64,000 bases of DNA from NCBI RefSeq assembly GCF_014197035.1, contig NZ_JACIEU010000013.1, forward strand, positions 113,276 to 177,275, read 5' to 3'. Position 1 is the first letter of the stretch. Every line of letters begins with the position of its first letter. This document shows, one piece after another, positions 18,320-27,150 of the stretch. The position numbers and the translations under genes are program-made. The DNA comes from Sphingobium scionense (GTDB lineage: Bacteria; Pseudomonadota; Alphaproteobacteria; Sphingomonadales; Sphingomonadaceae). Below the pieces are notes generated by a model that saw nothing but the letters and a program-made list of their open reading frames with translations, ran no database searches and was not told the origin of the DNA.

Positions 18320-18332
18320 GCGATTTAATTGC
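18320..18332. promoter_or_regulatory. Candidate OhrR operator
   Basis: GCGATTTAATTGC is an imperfect palindrome about 50 bp upstream of the ohr start. OhrR operators are AT-rich palindromes at this position. The match is suggestive only. Confidence 0.35.
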
Positions 18333-18379
18333 CAGCGATAGGACTGCGTATAGGAATCGAAAGTCTGGCAGGAGAACCT

Positions 18380-18805
18380 ATGGGTCATCTCTATACTACC
18401 AAGGTCACGGCTATCGGAGGTCGCAGCGGGACCGTTCGCAGCGAAGACGGGATCCTCGATCTGCAACTGGCGATGCCAAAGGAACTTGGCGGCAAGGGCG
18501 GTGCCACCAACCCCGAACAGCTCTTCGCGGCCGGCTATGCCGCCTGCTTCGGGAATGCGGTCATTCATGTGACCCGTGCGCAGGTCGACAGGGTTCGCGA
18601 CGAGGATGTCGAGGTTACCGGCGAAGTGGGGCTGCTCCCCGACGACCGGGGTGGCTTCAGGCTCACCGTAACGCTTGGCATTGCGATCACGGGCGTCGAT
18701 CAGGCTGCAGCCGAGAAAATCGTTCAGGCTGCTCATGCCGTCTGTCCCTATTCGAACGCGGTGAAAGGCAATGTCGACGTTCAACTCGACGTTACCACGC
18801 GGTGA
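18380..18805 (+). CDS. ohr: Organic hydroperoxide resistance protein (Ohr, OsmC family)
   Basis: The 141-residue protein has the Ohr sequence plan: YTTKVTAIGGRSGTVRSEDG, then NPEQLFAAGYAACFGNAV with the peroxidatic Cys, and HAVCPYSNAVKGNVDV with the second catalytic Cys. Ohr reduces organic and lipid hydroperoxides with thiol electrons. The ATG at 18380 follows AGGAGAACCT. The next gene is its regulator, overlapping by four bases (GTGA). Peroxide defence fits a cell that handles aromatics with oxygenases, but this is general reasoning. Confidence 0.92.
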   Translation: MGHLYTTKVTAIGGRSGTVRSEDGILDLQLAMPKELGGKGGATNPEQLFAAGYAACFGNAVIHVTRAQVDRVRDEDVEVTGEVGLLPDDRGGFRLTVTLGIAITGVDQAAAEKIVQAAHAVCPYSNAVKGNVDVQLDVTTR

Positions 18806-19287
18806 GCGACGCGGGGCTGACCTTGGGGCTGGAGGAAGACCCGCTCCTGCTCGACCGCCAGATCTGCTTCCCGCTCTATGCAGCGACCAATCTGTTGGGC
18901 CGCCTCTATGGCCCGGTGTTGGGGAAGTTGAACCTCACCTATCCACAATATCTCGACATGCTGGTTTTGTGGGAACAGCAGCCGCAGACGATCGGGGCTC
19001 TGGGTGCACGACTCTATCTCGACAGCGGCACGCTGACGCCGCTGCTTAAGCGGATGGAGGGTGCGGGTTTGCTTTCCCGCGCCCGCGACCCGAACGATGA
19101 GCGGCGCGTTGTGGTCACGCTGACCGAACGGGGCAAGACGCTTCGGAGCCAGGCCTTGCACGTTCCTGAGACTATGGCGAACGGCTACAACGCTGAAGGC
19201 GTAGATGCGCTGCGCGACAGCGTGCGCGATCTGGTTTCCATCCTGGCGCAGCACAGCACGCGTTCCCGAGGTTCAAAGACCGCCTGA
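18802..19287 (+). CDS. ohrR: MarR-family organic peroxide sensor (OhrR)
   Basis: The 161-residue MarR protein has the reactive Cys in LLLDRQICFPLYAATN (Cys22), where OhrR senses peroxides. It continues with the winged helix LTYPQYLDMLVLWE, GALGARLYLDSGTLTPLLKRM and the wing RDPNDERRVVVTLTERG. The start is a GTG overlapping the ohr stop, so the pair is coupled. OhrR normally represses ohr and its own operon until the Cys is oxidised. Confidence 0.9.
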   Translation: MSDAGLTLGLEEDPLLLDRQICFPLYAATNLLGRLYGPVLGKLNLTYPQYLDMLVLWEQQPQTIGALGARLYLDSGTLTPLLKRMEGAGLLSRARDPNDERRVVVTLTERGKTLRSQALHVPETMANGYNAEGVDALRDSVRDLVSILAQHSTRSRGSKTA

Positions 19288-19321
19288 AAAAAACTCCTCG
19301 TTCCTTGATCGGAGAATTCAT

Positions 19322-19786
19322 ATGCTACGCTCCTTCCTTATCGGTCTGGTGGCGGGTCAGCGCGGCATGACCCCGCTGGCCGTGATTGCCACGGCCACCC
19401 GCCGGCAGGAGATCGCGCCCCACCTTCCGCTCCAGGAATTGATGCTGAACCCGATCATCGCCGCCGGCACTGCTGCCATGGCGGCAGCCGAGATGGCGGG
19501 CGACAAGATGAAGACAGCGCCCGATCGTACGGTGCCCATCGGTCTGGCCGTTCGCAGTGTCACCGCAGCCTACGCGGGTGCTGCGCTGGCGCCGCGCGAC
19601 AAGCGCGTGTTGGGTGCTGTTATTGCAGTTGGCGCAGCGCTGGCGTCCTCCCACGCCGGCCTTGCGGCGCGCAGGTGGTCCATGCGGCGTTTTGGCCAGA
19701 CCGGCACCGGCTTTGTTGAGGATGCGATCGTCTTCGGCAGCGGCTTAGCCGTTAGCAATCCTTCCCTGGTCTCGCATCAGGCTTGA
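19322..19786 (+). CDS. DUF4126-like small membrane protein
   Basis: The 154-residue protein begins MLRSFLIGLVAGQRGMTPLA and has several short hydrophobic segments rich in Ala and Gly, as in DUF4126-type proteins. An ATCGGAGAATTCAT sequence supplies the ribosome binding site. It follows ohrR by about 35 bp in the same direction and may be part of that operon. The function is unknown. The downstream sequence runs into a resolvase remnant. Confidence 0.65.
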   Translation: MLRSFLIGLVAGQRGMTPLAVIATATRRQEIAPHLPLQELMLNPIIAAGTAAMAAAEMAGDKMKTAPDRTVPIGLAVRSVTAAYAGAALAPRDKRVLGAVIAVGAALASSHAGLAARRWSMRRFGQTGTGFVEDAIVFGSGLAVSNPSLVSHQA

Positions 19787-19798
19787 TCGTTCCTACTG

Positions 19799-19988
19799 GG
19801 CTTAGCGTCAGATCGAGAAGACCAAGGGCCTCGCCCAATACTTCATTGCTGGGATTCATCCCCTTCTCCCTCCGCGCCGATGCCGGAATATGTCGGTAGA
19901 GTGTAGGTATCGACACGCCGATCGCCGGCGCGACTTCACGCGCCGCATCACCGTCTTTAGCCCAAGACTTGCTGCCGATCGAGCGCAA
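19799..19988 (-). pseudogene. Serine recombinase (TnpR/Hin type) C-terminal fragment
   Basis: The minus strand encodes DAAREVAPAIGVSIPTLYRHIPAS, nearly the same as the helix-turn-helix end of the intact resolvase at 25872-26462 (TVREVAPAIGVSVPTLYRHF). The catalytic domain is missing, replaced near 19988 by a Tn3 transposase fragment on the opposite strand. It is a remnant of a Tn3-like transposon. Confidence 0.7.
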
Positions 19989-20007
19989 GAACCGGGTCTG
20001 AGGCCGG

Positions 20008-20650
20008 CCTCACCAGCCACGGCACCGAACTGAAAATCGCCGAGCATTACACCGACACCGGCGGGGCGACCGATCATGTCTTCGCCCTGTGCGCCATGCT
20101 GGGATTTCGTTTCTGCCCGCGCTTGCGCGACTTTCCCGACAGACGGCTCGCGCCGATCGCGCCGGTCACGGCCTATCCGTCCATCACCCCGCTGTTGGGC
20201 AAGCGTATCCGCACCGACATCATCGGCGAGCAATGGGATGACGTGCTGCGCCTCGTAGGATCGATCAAGGCCGGCCACGTCGCCCCATCGATCATGCTCC
20301 CGAAGCTCGCCGCCTATGAGCGGCAGAACCAGCTCGACGTCGCGCTACAGGAAATCGGCAAGATCGAGCGGACGCTGTTCATGCTCGACTGGCTCGAAAA
20401 CCCCGATCTGCGTCGGCGATGCCATCCCGGCCTCAACAACAGCGAACAACGCCATGCCCTGACGCAGGCGATCTACACCTTCCGCCAGGGCCGTATCATC
20501 GACCGCAGCCATGAGGCGCAACAATATCGGGCATCCGGCCTCAACCTGGTCATCGCCGCGATCGTCATTGGAACACGATCTACATGGACGCCGCCGCTTC
20601 CGCTGGCCGCAAGGTCCTCAATCTGCCGCCCGATAGCCGCGTCGCCTGAA
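20008..20650 (+). pseudogene. Tn3-family transposase fragment
   Basis: The frame opens without a start codon as GLTSHGTELKIAEHYTDTGG, the catalytic core of a Tn3 transposase, and continues ALCAMLGFRFCPRLRDFPDR to NNSEQRHALTQAIYTFRQGR. Near 20570 the frame shifts: after NLVIAAIV the expected WNTIYMDAAASAG continues one base over to a stop at about 20650. About two thirds of the N-terminus is missing. Together with the resolvase fragment it marks a decayed transposon between ohrR and the lipid-transport genes. Confidence 0.8.
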
Positions 20651-20730
20651 CGTTCGCTGATTGTTCGCCCTAAGCGTTGTTTAGCGTACCATCCACGCTA
20701 TGCCCTCTAAAATGGAGGTATCCAACTTTA

Positions 20731-21276
20731 TCATCCCTTTATCGGCCGAGCGGTAGTCAGTTTGCAACCGCGTGCAACGGCCAGTCCGCGAAGAAAGCCG
20801 CGCCTGACAAGTCCCGCGTCCAGCGCGGCATTGTAGCGGCGTTCTGCCGGTGCCGCCCCGCTCACCTCCCGAACTAGCCCGCGAAACGGGATGAGCGCGT
20901 TCACGACCGTCTTACCGCCGGCTTCGGCGAGCTTGCCAGCGCGATTTTCCTTCGTGCCATGTCCCGGCACATAGTCTGGGCCAAGGACCTCGCCGAGTTC
21001 GGCCATGGAAGCGCTGATCTGGGAGCATGTACGCGCCCCAGTAGTCGCATATGGGTCTTGAGCAGCGCGTTCTAAAACGGGAGGTATTTCGCGTTTTTTG
21101 GCGCCCACGTCGCGCACTGGCTGGGTCGCGATGTCGCCCGCCTTGTTCAAGGTGTTAGCAACGGGCCTCTTGTCCTCCTCCGTGGATGGGGTCGTTGGAC
21201 GCACTTCTTGAGCCTGAGCGGTTGCTGGAAGAACTAAAATGGCCATAAGCGCCAGTTTGGGAATACGTGATAGCAT
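20731..21276 (-). CDS. Exported hypothetical protein
   Basis: The 181-residue product starts MLSRIPKLALMAILVLPATAQA, a Sec signal peptide. The mature part contains CSQISASMAELGEVLGPDYV and LIPFRGLVREVSGAAPAERR, a pattern I associate with uncharacterised sphingomonad exported proteins. The start at 21276 is chosen because it begins the signal peptide; a longer frame exists. It lies downstream of the lipid-transport operon on the same strand, about 150 bp away. No function is assigned. Confidence 0.65.
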   Translation of the reverse strand: MLSRIPKLALMAILVLPATAQAQEVRPTTPSTEEDKRPVANTLNKAGDIATQPVRDVGAKKREIPPVLERAAQDPYATTGARTCSQISASMAELGEVLGPDYVPGHGTKENRAGKLAEAGGKTVVNALIPFRGLVREVSGAAPAERRYNAALDAGLVRRGFLRGLAVARGCKLTTARPIKG

Positions 21277-21422
21277 GCGCACGTAACGCAATAGGCGTTT
21301 GAACGTTGCAATCAAATTACCATGGCAGTTTGAAATCTCCGTACCAATAATCATAGCTTGGCACTTCCATTCAAGTTTTCGGGGCAAAACGCCCGAGAAA
21401 AACTCGGGCACAATTTACGTCA

Positions 21423-22061
21423 CTACGGACTGCTTGATTGAGTACGGACCCTCGTCCATTCGACGAGCTGGACGAGATATTGATCCGTGGCCACGCTGAA
21501 CGCCGAGACGATCGCACTCACCCGATTGTCCTGCGCCGGAGCATCGGTCTCGAAGCGGCGGGTCGCCACCACCGTCCGGTCGCTCATGCGGAACAGGCGT
21601 GCCTCGCCCTCCACGCGCACGACCGGCGGGTCCTTTTTACCCGCTGCGGGTACGTAAACGGCCTCGAACCGATCGACCGATAGCTGAAGCGCATAATCGA
21701 CGCCGGATGCCTGGCGCGGTGTCGTCAGCAGAATTTCGGATGCATGCGCGGCGAACACGGTTCTTGCCAGTCCAGCCAGCATGTCCGGTGCCGGAGTGAC
21801 CCATCGGGCATCCTTGAGGTACAAGGTTTCAGCCCCGCGGCTGACGAGGATCCGATCGCTTCGCGCCTCGGCTGCGAAGTCGATCGGCAGGAAAATGATC
21901 GCCCGGCGGGCAGCAGGGTCGGATGCTTGCTGTACAGGCGGATCAAGAGCGGTTTCCAGCCGAAAAAGATTGTCGGGCTTCCCGCCGCCGAGCAGTGAGC
22001 CCACACAACCGCCGAGCAGCAAGGCGAGGCCCAAGGGAGCGATTTTCCCGATCCGGTTCAC
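21423..22061 (-). CDS. ABC-type transport auxiliary lipoprotein (PqiC/YmbA-like)
   Basis: The 212-residue protein begins MNRIGKIAPLGLALLLGGC, a lipoprotein signal with Cys19. It continues with the ABC_trans_aux domain: DNLFRLETALDPP near the N-terminus and LQLSVDRFEAVYVP in the middle. PqiC-type lipoproteins sit in the outer membrane and act with MCE proteins. It is the last gene of the mlaE-mlaF-mlaD-like operon and overlaps the MCE gene by four bases. Confidence 0.8.
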   Translation of the reverse strand: MNRIGKIAPLGLALLLGGCVGSLLGGGKPDNLFRLETALDPPVQQASDPAARRAIIFLPIDFAAEARSDRILVSRGAETLYLKDARWVTPAPDMLAGLARTVFAAHASEILLTTPRQASGVDYALQLSVDRFEAVYVPAAGKKDPPVVRVEGEARLFRMSDRTVVATRRFETDAPAQDNRVSAIVSAFSVATDQYLVQLVEWTRVRTQSSSP

Positions 22062-22993
22062 CGTGGTAACTCCAGTTCCTTGCCAGAGCCCTTTGTCAGC
22101 GTGGCGCGCGGATCGCGCCGCACGTCGCGTATCAGGCCATCCAGTGATTTCGCTGTTTCCTGGAGCTCTAGCATTGTTGCGTTGATGTTAGGCAAGGTTG
22201 TCGTCCCGATAGCGCTGCTCTGCGTGTCCAGCTTTGCGATGACTCCGCGCGCGTCGCGGATCCCGAGCTTTAGTTCAGCGGCAGCATCGGAAATGTCGGA
22301 GAAGGCCTGGCGCCCGTCGCCGTTGGCGATGGTGCGCACGGATCGCGCCGCGTCCTGGATGTCCGTCGCGGCAAGGTCTAGCTTGGCCAGTGCCGAACTT
22401 GCACGATCAAACATTGCGCGGTTCTCGACGAGCGCGTCTGAGGTTTCCCGGACGTTCTGAAATGTTTTCTCGGCATTGGCGATTGTTCGGTCGGACAGTA
22501 CACGGTTGACGCGGTCAAGCGCATCCGCAGCCTTCTGGATCAGTTGTCCGCCCCCCTGCAGGAGTGACGAGAGCGCATTGCCCTTGCTACGGATGACGGG
22601 GCGCTCCTCCTTCGAGACCTTATTCAACAAAGGACGACTGGGTGTGCCGGCGCTGATCTGGACTATGCTTACGCCGGAAATGCCCTCGCTTTCGAGAGTG
22701 GCGACCGAATCATCGCGCACCGGCGTTCCAGCCTTGATCTGAATATCGGTGATGACCCGATTGGGGTCGCGTGGGTCCAGATCGATCCGTTCGATCTGGC
22801 CTACCTTGATTCCGTTGAACTGGACTTCCCCGCCCTCGCTCAGGCCTCGGACGGGTCCGCGAAAGAGGATCCGATAATCATCGACCTTCCGGTTGATTTG
22901 CAGACTGCCGAGCCAGATCACGAAGGCGGCAGCCGCAATGAAGACGATTGTCGAAATTACACCAACCAAGGCGTAGTGGGCGTGACGCTCCAT
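22058..22993 (-). CDS. mlaD: MlaD-like MCE protein
   Basis: The 311-residue protein has an N-terminal membrane anchor (VGVISTIVFIAAAAFVIWLG), an MCE domain (RILFRGPVRGLSEGGEVQFNGIKVG, shown here in part) and a long helical C-terminal region resembling a tunnel-forming bundle. It binds lipid in the periplasm and bridges the permease complex to the outer membrane. It is encoded between the ATPase and the auxiliary lipoprotein with overlapping ends, so one operon is clear. Confidence 0.85.
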   Translation of the reverse strand: MERHAHYALVGVISTIVFIAAAAFVIWLGSLQINRKVDDYRILFRGPVRGLSEGGEVQFNGIKVGQIERIDLDPRDPNRVITDIQIKAGTPVRDDSVATLESEGISGVSIVQISAGTPSRPLLNKVSKEERPVIRSKGNALSSLLQGGGQLIQKAADALDRVNRVLSDRTIANAEKTFQNVRETSDALVENRAMFDRASSALAKLDLAATDIQDAARSVRTIANGDGRQAFSDISDAAAELKLGIRDARGVIAKLDTQSSAIGTTTLPNINATMLELQETAKSLDGLIRDVRRDPRATLTKGSGKELELPR

Positions 22994-23781
22994 CAGTTAT
23001 AAGTCCTTTGCGCGGCGCGCCCGCGCGGCCCCTGGAAAAAGTCTCTTACCCATGGATGTTCCGACCGTTCGAGATCTTCCACAGGCGCGACGGCAATGAC
23101 CTTCCTTTCGGCGAGGACGGCGACCCGGTCGCAGATTGCATGGAGCGTATCGAGATCATGGGTGATCAGGAAAACGGTGAGGCCAAGTGCGTCACGCAGG
23201 GTCCGGATCAACTCGTCGAACTCATTTGCGGCAATCGGATCGAGACCGGAAGTCGGCTCATCCAGAAAGAGCAGCGCTGGATCGAGCGCGATCGCTCGCG
23301 CGATTCCGGCCCGTTTTCTCATTCCGCCCGACAGCTCCGCCGGCTTCTTCGCACCGGCGTCTTCGGGTAGTCCTGCCAATTTGATCTTGAGCGCAGCCAG
23401 CTTTCCAACAAGTTCCATCGGCAGGTCTGAGTGCTCGAGGAACGGCGCCTCGACATTCTCCTGCACGGTCAGAGCCGAGAACAGCGCTCCGTTCTGGAAA
23501 AGGACCCCGATCCGCCGCTCGACTTCGTCGCGCTCGCCCCCCTCCTGAATGTCATGGCCGAACAGTTCGACTTTACCAGCATCGGGCGTCTTTAGTCCGA
23601 GTATCGTATTTAGCAGAACCGACTTGCCTGATCCCGATCCGCCGACGAGCCCGAGGATTTCCCCCGCCTTCACGTCGAGATTCAAATCGTCGTGAATAAG
23701 CGTGTCGCCGAACTCCGTTCGCAGACCGGTGACGCGGATCGGCGGCGCTGCGCTTCCACGATCGGGCGCATCACTGGTCAC
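22993..23781 (-). CDS. mlaF: ABC transporter ATP-binding protein (MlaF-like)
   Basis: The 262-residue ATPase has Walker A GGSGSGKS, signature LSGGMRKRAGIARA and Walker B ALLFLDEPTSGLDP, with the switch His in FLITHDLDTLH. It powers the MlaE-type permease in phospholipid or hydrophobic-molecule traffic. It overlaps the permease gene by four bases upstream and abuts mlaD downstream. Confidence 0.9.
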   Translation of the reverse strand: MTSDAPDRGSAAPPIRVTGLRTEFGDTLIHDDLNLDVKAGEILGLVGGSGSGKSVLLNTILGLKTPDAGKVELFGHDIQEGGERDEVERRIGVLFQNGALFSALTVQENVEAPFLEHSDLPMELVGKLAALKIKLAGLPEDAGAKKPAELSGGMRKRAGIARAIALDPALLFLDEPTSGLDPIAANEFDELIRTLRDALGLTVFLITHDLDTLHAICDRVAVLAERKVIAVAPVEDLERSEHPWVRDFFQGPRGRAAQRTYN

Positions 23782-24929
23782 AGATCAAGCTCCATGAAGA
23801 TCACGGCGAAGATCGCGTCAAACATGATGATCAAGAAAATCGACTGGACGACGGCGGAGGTGACACCCTTTCCGAGACTTTCCGTATCGCCGCTGACCGC
23901 AAGTCCCTTGCCGCATCCCGCGGCGGCGATCACCAAGGCGAAAAAGGGCGCCTTGACGAGCCCGATCCAGAAATGCGTCAAGCTCACGGTGTCGACCGTG
24001 CGTTCGAGAAAGAAGACCGGGCTGATGTCCATCGTGGCCCAGCTGACCAGCAGTCCGCCCAGGATGCCGCCGATGTCGCCGCAGAAGGTCAGGATCGGAA
24101 CCATCAGAAGCGCGGCAAGGACCCTCGGCACAACAAGGGCGTCGAATTCGTCAACGCCCATAACCTTCATCGCATCGACTTCCTGGTTCATGCGCATTGC
24201 GCCGATCTCCGCCGCGAAAGCAGAAGCGGACCGGCCGGCAAACAGGATTGCGGCGATGACCGCCCCGAACTCTCGCAAGATGGCTACGCCGACCAGCTCC
24301 ACGGTGAAGGCGGAAACGCCAAACGTCGAAAGCAGGTTGGCGCCGACAAGCGCCACGATTGCGCCGATGAAGAAGCACATCATCATCACGATCGGAATTG
24401 CATTGATGCCCGCCTGCTCCATCACGCTGAAAAGCGGTGTCAGGCGCAAGCGCTTCGGGTTCCTGAGGTGCCGGCCTAGCGCGACAACCAGGCGCCCTTG
24501 GAAATCCATCACCGCCCAGATTTGGCCTATGAATCTTTCAACCTGCCTGCCGATACGAGCAAAGAACGTGTTAATGGCGGAGGCTGCGGGCTCGGTAACC
24601 TGGCGGGCTTCGGACGGTGCGCCCACCAGATCCGCGAGCCGGCGAAGATCCTGACGATCACTGGCCTCCAGCGGCGCTGTTGAGCCGAGCGCTTCGACGA
24701 GTGCCAAGGCACCCGCACTGTCCACGTGACCGAGGCTCTGAACGTCCAGCGCTTTGGGCCGGGAACCTTCGGTGAGCGACCGCATGATTTCCGTTGGCAG
24801 GTTGCCCAGTCCGAATGCGGTCCAGTCGCCGCCAATCGCAAGGCAGAGCCCTTCGCCAGACTGGCGCAGCTCGTAACGTGCGGACTCGACGCCGACTTCA
24901 AAGGGGGGGTTGTGGCCCGGCACGCTCAT
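23778..24929 (-). CDS. mlaE: MlaE-type permease with N-terminal STAS domain
   Basis: The product of about 383 residues combines an N-terminal STAS-like domain (about 1-110, ALDVQSLGHVDSAGALALVE) with a MlaE permease domain of five or six helices (MEQAGINAIPIVMMMCFFIG, AAILFAGRSASAFAAEIGAM and MNQEVDAMKVMGVDEF). In E. coli the STAS protein MlaB is separate, so this is a natural fusion also known in other bacteria. The ATG at 24929 is preferred to the TTG three bases upstream. It is the first gene of the operon. Confidence 0.88.
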   Translation of the reverse strand: MSVPGHNPPFEVGVESARYELRQSGEGLCLAIGGDWTAFGLGNLPTEIMRSLTEGSRPKALDVQSLGHVDSAGALALVEALGSTAPLEASDRQDLRRLADLVGAPSEARQVTEPAASAINTFFARIGRQVERFIGQIWAVMDFQGRLVVALGRHLRNPKRLRLTPLFSVMEQAGINAIPIVMMMCFFIGAIVALVGANLLSTFGVSAFTVELVGVAILREFGAVIAAILFAGRSASAFAAEIGAMRMNQEVDAMKVMGVDEFDALVVPRVLAALLMVPILTFCGDIGGILGGLLVSWATMDISPVFFLERTVDTVSLTHFWIGLVKAPFFALVIAAAGCGKGLAVSGDTESLGKGVTSAVVQSIFLIIMFDAIFAVIFMELDL

Positions 24930-25071
24930 CAAAAACCGATATCTCCCCTAAACGCTAATCATCGAGGAACAAGCCCAGAATGAGCAACTTATGGAACTAA
25001 TCATGTCGTCATGTCCTTGTCGCCTAAAATCTTTAAAGATCCCCCGCCCTCCCCCATGTCAACAAACAGAG

Positions 25072-25704
25072 TTATCCGATCTTTACGCCCCGCCAGTCCC
25101 GTTTCTTCTTTCTCGGTCTGGCAGACCGATCGGCCGCTGGTGCGGCCTCGTCCCGGCCGTCTCTGTCCGCCAACAGCGGCGTCGATCGCTCCTCGATGAG
25201 CGCGCGCAGCCGAGTGCGGCCCCGCGCTATGCGACTTTTGACCGTTCCTGTGGTAACGCCGAGCCGCATCGCGGCCTCTTCGATCGACGCGCCCTGGCTC
25301 GCCAGCAGCACCGCCTCGCGCTGATGGGGCGGCAGTTCGCCGAGCGCCCAATCCGCATCCCGCAGCCAGATGGCGAGGCTCTGGGTCTCGTCCACCTTCA
25401 GCATCCGGTCGCGCGCCTCCTCGGGAAGGTCCGCCTGAAAGCGGGCGCGACGACGACCGGTGAGGAAGTTGTTCTTCATCACGGTTCGAGCCCAGGCAAT
25501 CAGGCTCGTCCCGGCCGCGAAGCTGGCCCGCGCGCTCCAGCAGCGTAGCAGGGTATCCTGCAAGAGGTCGTCGGCGTCCGCACCGCCCGCGGTCAGCCGC
25601 CGGGCATAAGCGCTGAGCGCGGCCGTCTGCTCGATCAGTGCCGCTCCGAAATGATCGTCGGGCATGGCGACTGGGGAAGCATGGACGGGCACCTCGGGCG
25701 GCAT
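25072..25704 (-). CDS. ECF-type RNA polymerase sigma factor
   Basis: The protein of about 210 residues has region 2 (AYARRLTAGGADADDLLQDTLLRCWSARASF in outline, shown in part as DADDLLQDTLLRCW) and region 4 (LPPHQREAVLLASQGASIEE and AAMRLGVTTGTVKSRIARGR). The layout resembles EcfG-like general stress sigma factors, but no phyR or nepR is adjacent. The ATG at 25704 is chosen because GGAG lies seven bases upstream. The C-terminal tail is unusually basic (RPRKKKRDWRGVKIG). Confidence 0.82.
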   Translation of the reverse strand: MPPEVPVHASPVAMPDDHFGAALIEQTAALSAYARRLTAGGADADDLLQDTLLRCWSARASFAAGTSLIAWARTVMKNNFLTGRRRARFQADLPEEARDRMLKVDETQSLAIWLRDADWALGELPPHQREAVLLASQGASIEEAAMRLGVTTGTVKSRIARGRTRLRALIEERSTPLLADRDGRDEAAPAADRSARPRKKKRDWRGVKIG

Positions 25705-25871
25705 CTTGTTCTCCGGACAGGCTTTTCCTGCCCTCAGGTGATATAGGGTACGCAAGGCGGGAATGTTGCCGGCTAGAATGCTTCGAGCCCGGTTCGTCCC
25801 GTCCCGGGCGATCGGAGCTGTGCCCGCTATAGAGTAAGATTGATACGGCCGAAGATCGGCAAAGATCTCTT

Positions 25872-26462
25872 TTAGGCATCGTCGCCTTTCTTCTCCGCGC
25901 CGATTGCATCCTGCGCAGACGCCGGAAAATGCCGGTAGAGCGTAGGGACCGATACGCCGATTGCCGGCGCGACTTCGCGCACCGTCATCCCCGACGCGAA
26001 CAGCCTTCGAGCTGCTTCAATACGCTTGGAGGTCATCACTGTCTTTCTCCCACCGACCCTCCCCTCGCGCCTTGCGGCTATCAGTGCGGCTGTAGTGCGC
26101 TCGCGAATGAGATCACGCTCCATTTCAGCTAATGCAGCGAGAATGCGGAACACGAACTTGCCAGCCGTTCCTGACGTGTCGATACCGTCGGTTATCGAGC
26201 GCAGACCAATGTCGCGCATCTCCAGCTCGATTGAGAGATCGATTAATCCCTTGGATGTTCGACCTAGCCGATCCAGTTTCCAGATTACCAGTATGTCGCC
26301 GGAGCGCGCATGCGAGAGGGCTTCAGCTAGGCCGGCACGATTGGCATTGGACCCACTAGCCTTGTCGGTGAATGTACGCTCGCAACCCACCGCGCGGAGC
26401 GCGTCGAGCTGAGGTGTTAGATCCTGTTCGGGCGTCGAGACGCGGGCGTAGCCAATCAGCAT
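25872..26462 (-). CDS. tnpR: Serine recombinase/resolvase (TnpR type)
   Basis: The 196-residue protein is intact. MLIGYARVSTPEQDLTPQL contains the catalytic Ser in YARVSTPEQ. DILVIWKLDRLGRTSKGL carries the conserved Arg residues, and RILAALAEMERDLIRERT forms the E helix. The C-terminal helix-turn-helix is TVREVAPAIGVSVPTLYRHF. It is probably the resolvase of a Tn3-like transposon; a fragment of a close relative lies at 19.8 kb. Upstream, inverted repeats at 26552-26592 could be part of its resolution site. Confidence 0.9.
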   Translation of the reverse strand: MLIGYARVSTPEQDLTPQLDALRAVGCERTFTDKASGSNANRAGLAEALSHARSGDILVIWKLDRLGRTSKGLIDLSIELEMRDIGLRSITDGIDTSGTAGKFVFRILAALAEMERDLIRERTTAALIAARREGRVGGRKTVMTSKRIEAARRLFASGMTVREVAPAIGVSVPTLYRHFPASAQDAIGAEKKGDDA

Positions 26463-26551
26463 GGGTTATTCTCAAAACTTACCGTCCGCACCTATCACGA
26501 GCCAGCTCAATCGAGAAAGTGTTTTGATACGTGCTGCACGCCTGCTATGCT

Positions 26552-26592
26552 TTCTCACATGGTCCCGCTTCATAATCGATCGTTTGTGAGAA
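26552..26592. repeat. Inverted repeat between tnpR and repA
   Basis: TTCTCACA (26552-26559) and TGTGAGAA (26585-26592) are exact complements separated by 25 bp. The spacing is compatible with a resolvase subsite or a plasmid control element. No function can be fixed from sequence alone. Confidence 0.4.
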
Positions 26593-26618
26593 GGCCGCGG
26601 GGGCTGTCCCGTCCGTCG

Positions 26619-26752
26619 GTTTCCGAAAGCACGAATGGCGATGCCAACGCCGTCGTCCGGTTATCGAAAGCACGAACTTTGACCGTAAAATCGGCCATCA
26701 CAGGGGAGCGCCACCGGGCAGCAGCCCTAATCTTCGTGCTTTCGACAACCGG
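26619..26752. repeat. RepA iterons (candidate plasmid origin)
   Basis: The 12-mer CGAAAGCACGAA occurs in direct orientation at 26624-26635 and 26665-26676, and inverted at 26733-26744. The second and third copies extend to a 20-bp match with one mismatch, core CCGGTTNTCGAAAGCACGAA. The group lies 30-160 bp upstream of a plasmid replication initiator gene, where iterons that bind RepA and control its promoter are expected. Confidence 0.7.
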
Positions 26753-26779
26753 CCGGAACCCGATGGGGCTGCGGACCAC

Positions 26780-27150
26780 ATGAGCTTGCCTATCCAACAG
26801 GGCGACCTGTTTTCGCTCGATAGCCCGCTGTTGAAGGAGGTTCGCGGCGAACGGTCGCTGATGGCGTTCCCGTTCTTTGCGTTGGGCAAGGGTAAGTGGA
26901 CCAAGCCGCTCGCCTACAAGACCGACGCGGTTTCGATCGAGATCGTCGCCACCGCGAAGGGCGTTGCGACGATCTACGACAAAGAGGTGTTGCTTTACAT
27001 CGCGAGCCTCATGGTGGCGAAGCTGGAGGCCGGCGTGGACGTCTCCCAGGACTTCTATTTTACCGCTCACGACCTATTCCACGTCACCGGCGTCAACGGC
27101 TCGGCCCGCTCCTATACGCGCCTGTCGGACGCGCTGGAACGGCTACAGGG
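26780..27150 (+). pseudogene. repA: Plasmid replication initiator RepA, 3'-truncated
   Basis: The first about 124 residues (MSLPIQQGDLFSLDSPLLKE to LSDALERLQGT) match the N-terminal part of replication initiator protein A (RPA family) of alphaproteobacterial plasmids. From about 27150 the frame enters an IS66 fragment and ends after about 28 foreign residues. The family protein is normally much longer and needs its C-terminal DNA-binding part, so this copy should not start replication. The upstream iterons are retained. Confidence 0.8.

Noticed and set aside
25001..25909. Minus-strand frame of about 300 codons overlapping the sigma factor gene
   Set aside because: The Arg-rich translation is the shadow of the ECF sigma factor in another frame.
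26552..26592. Calling the TTCTCACA repeats a resolvase res site or Tn3 terminal repeat
   Set aside because: Only one clear inverted pair was seen. A res site normally has several subsites, and no Tn3-type end sequence was recognisable.
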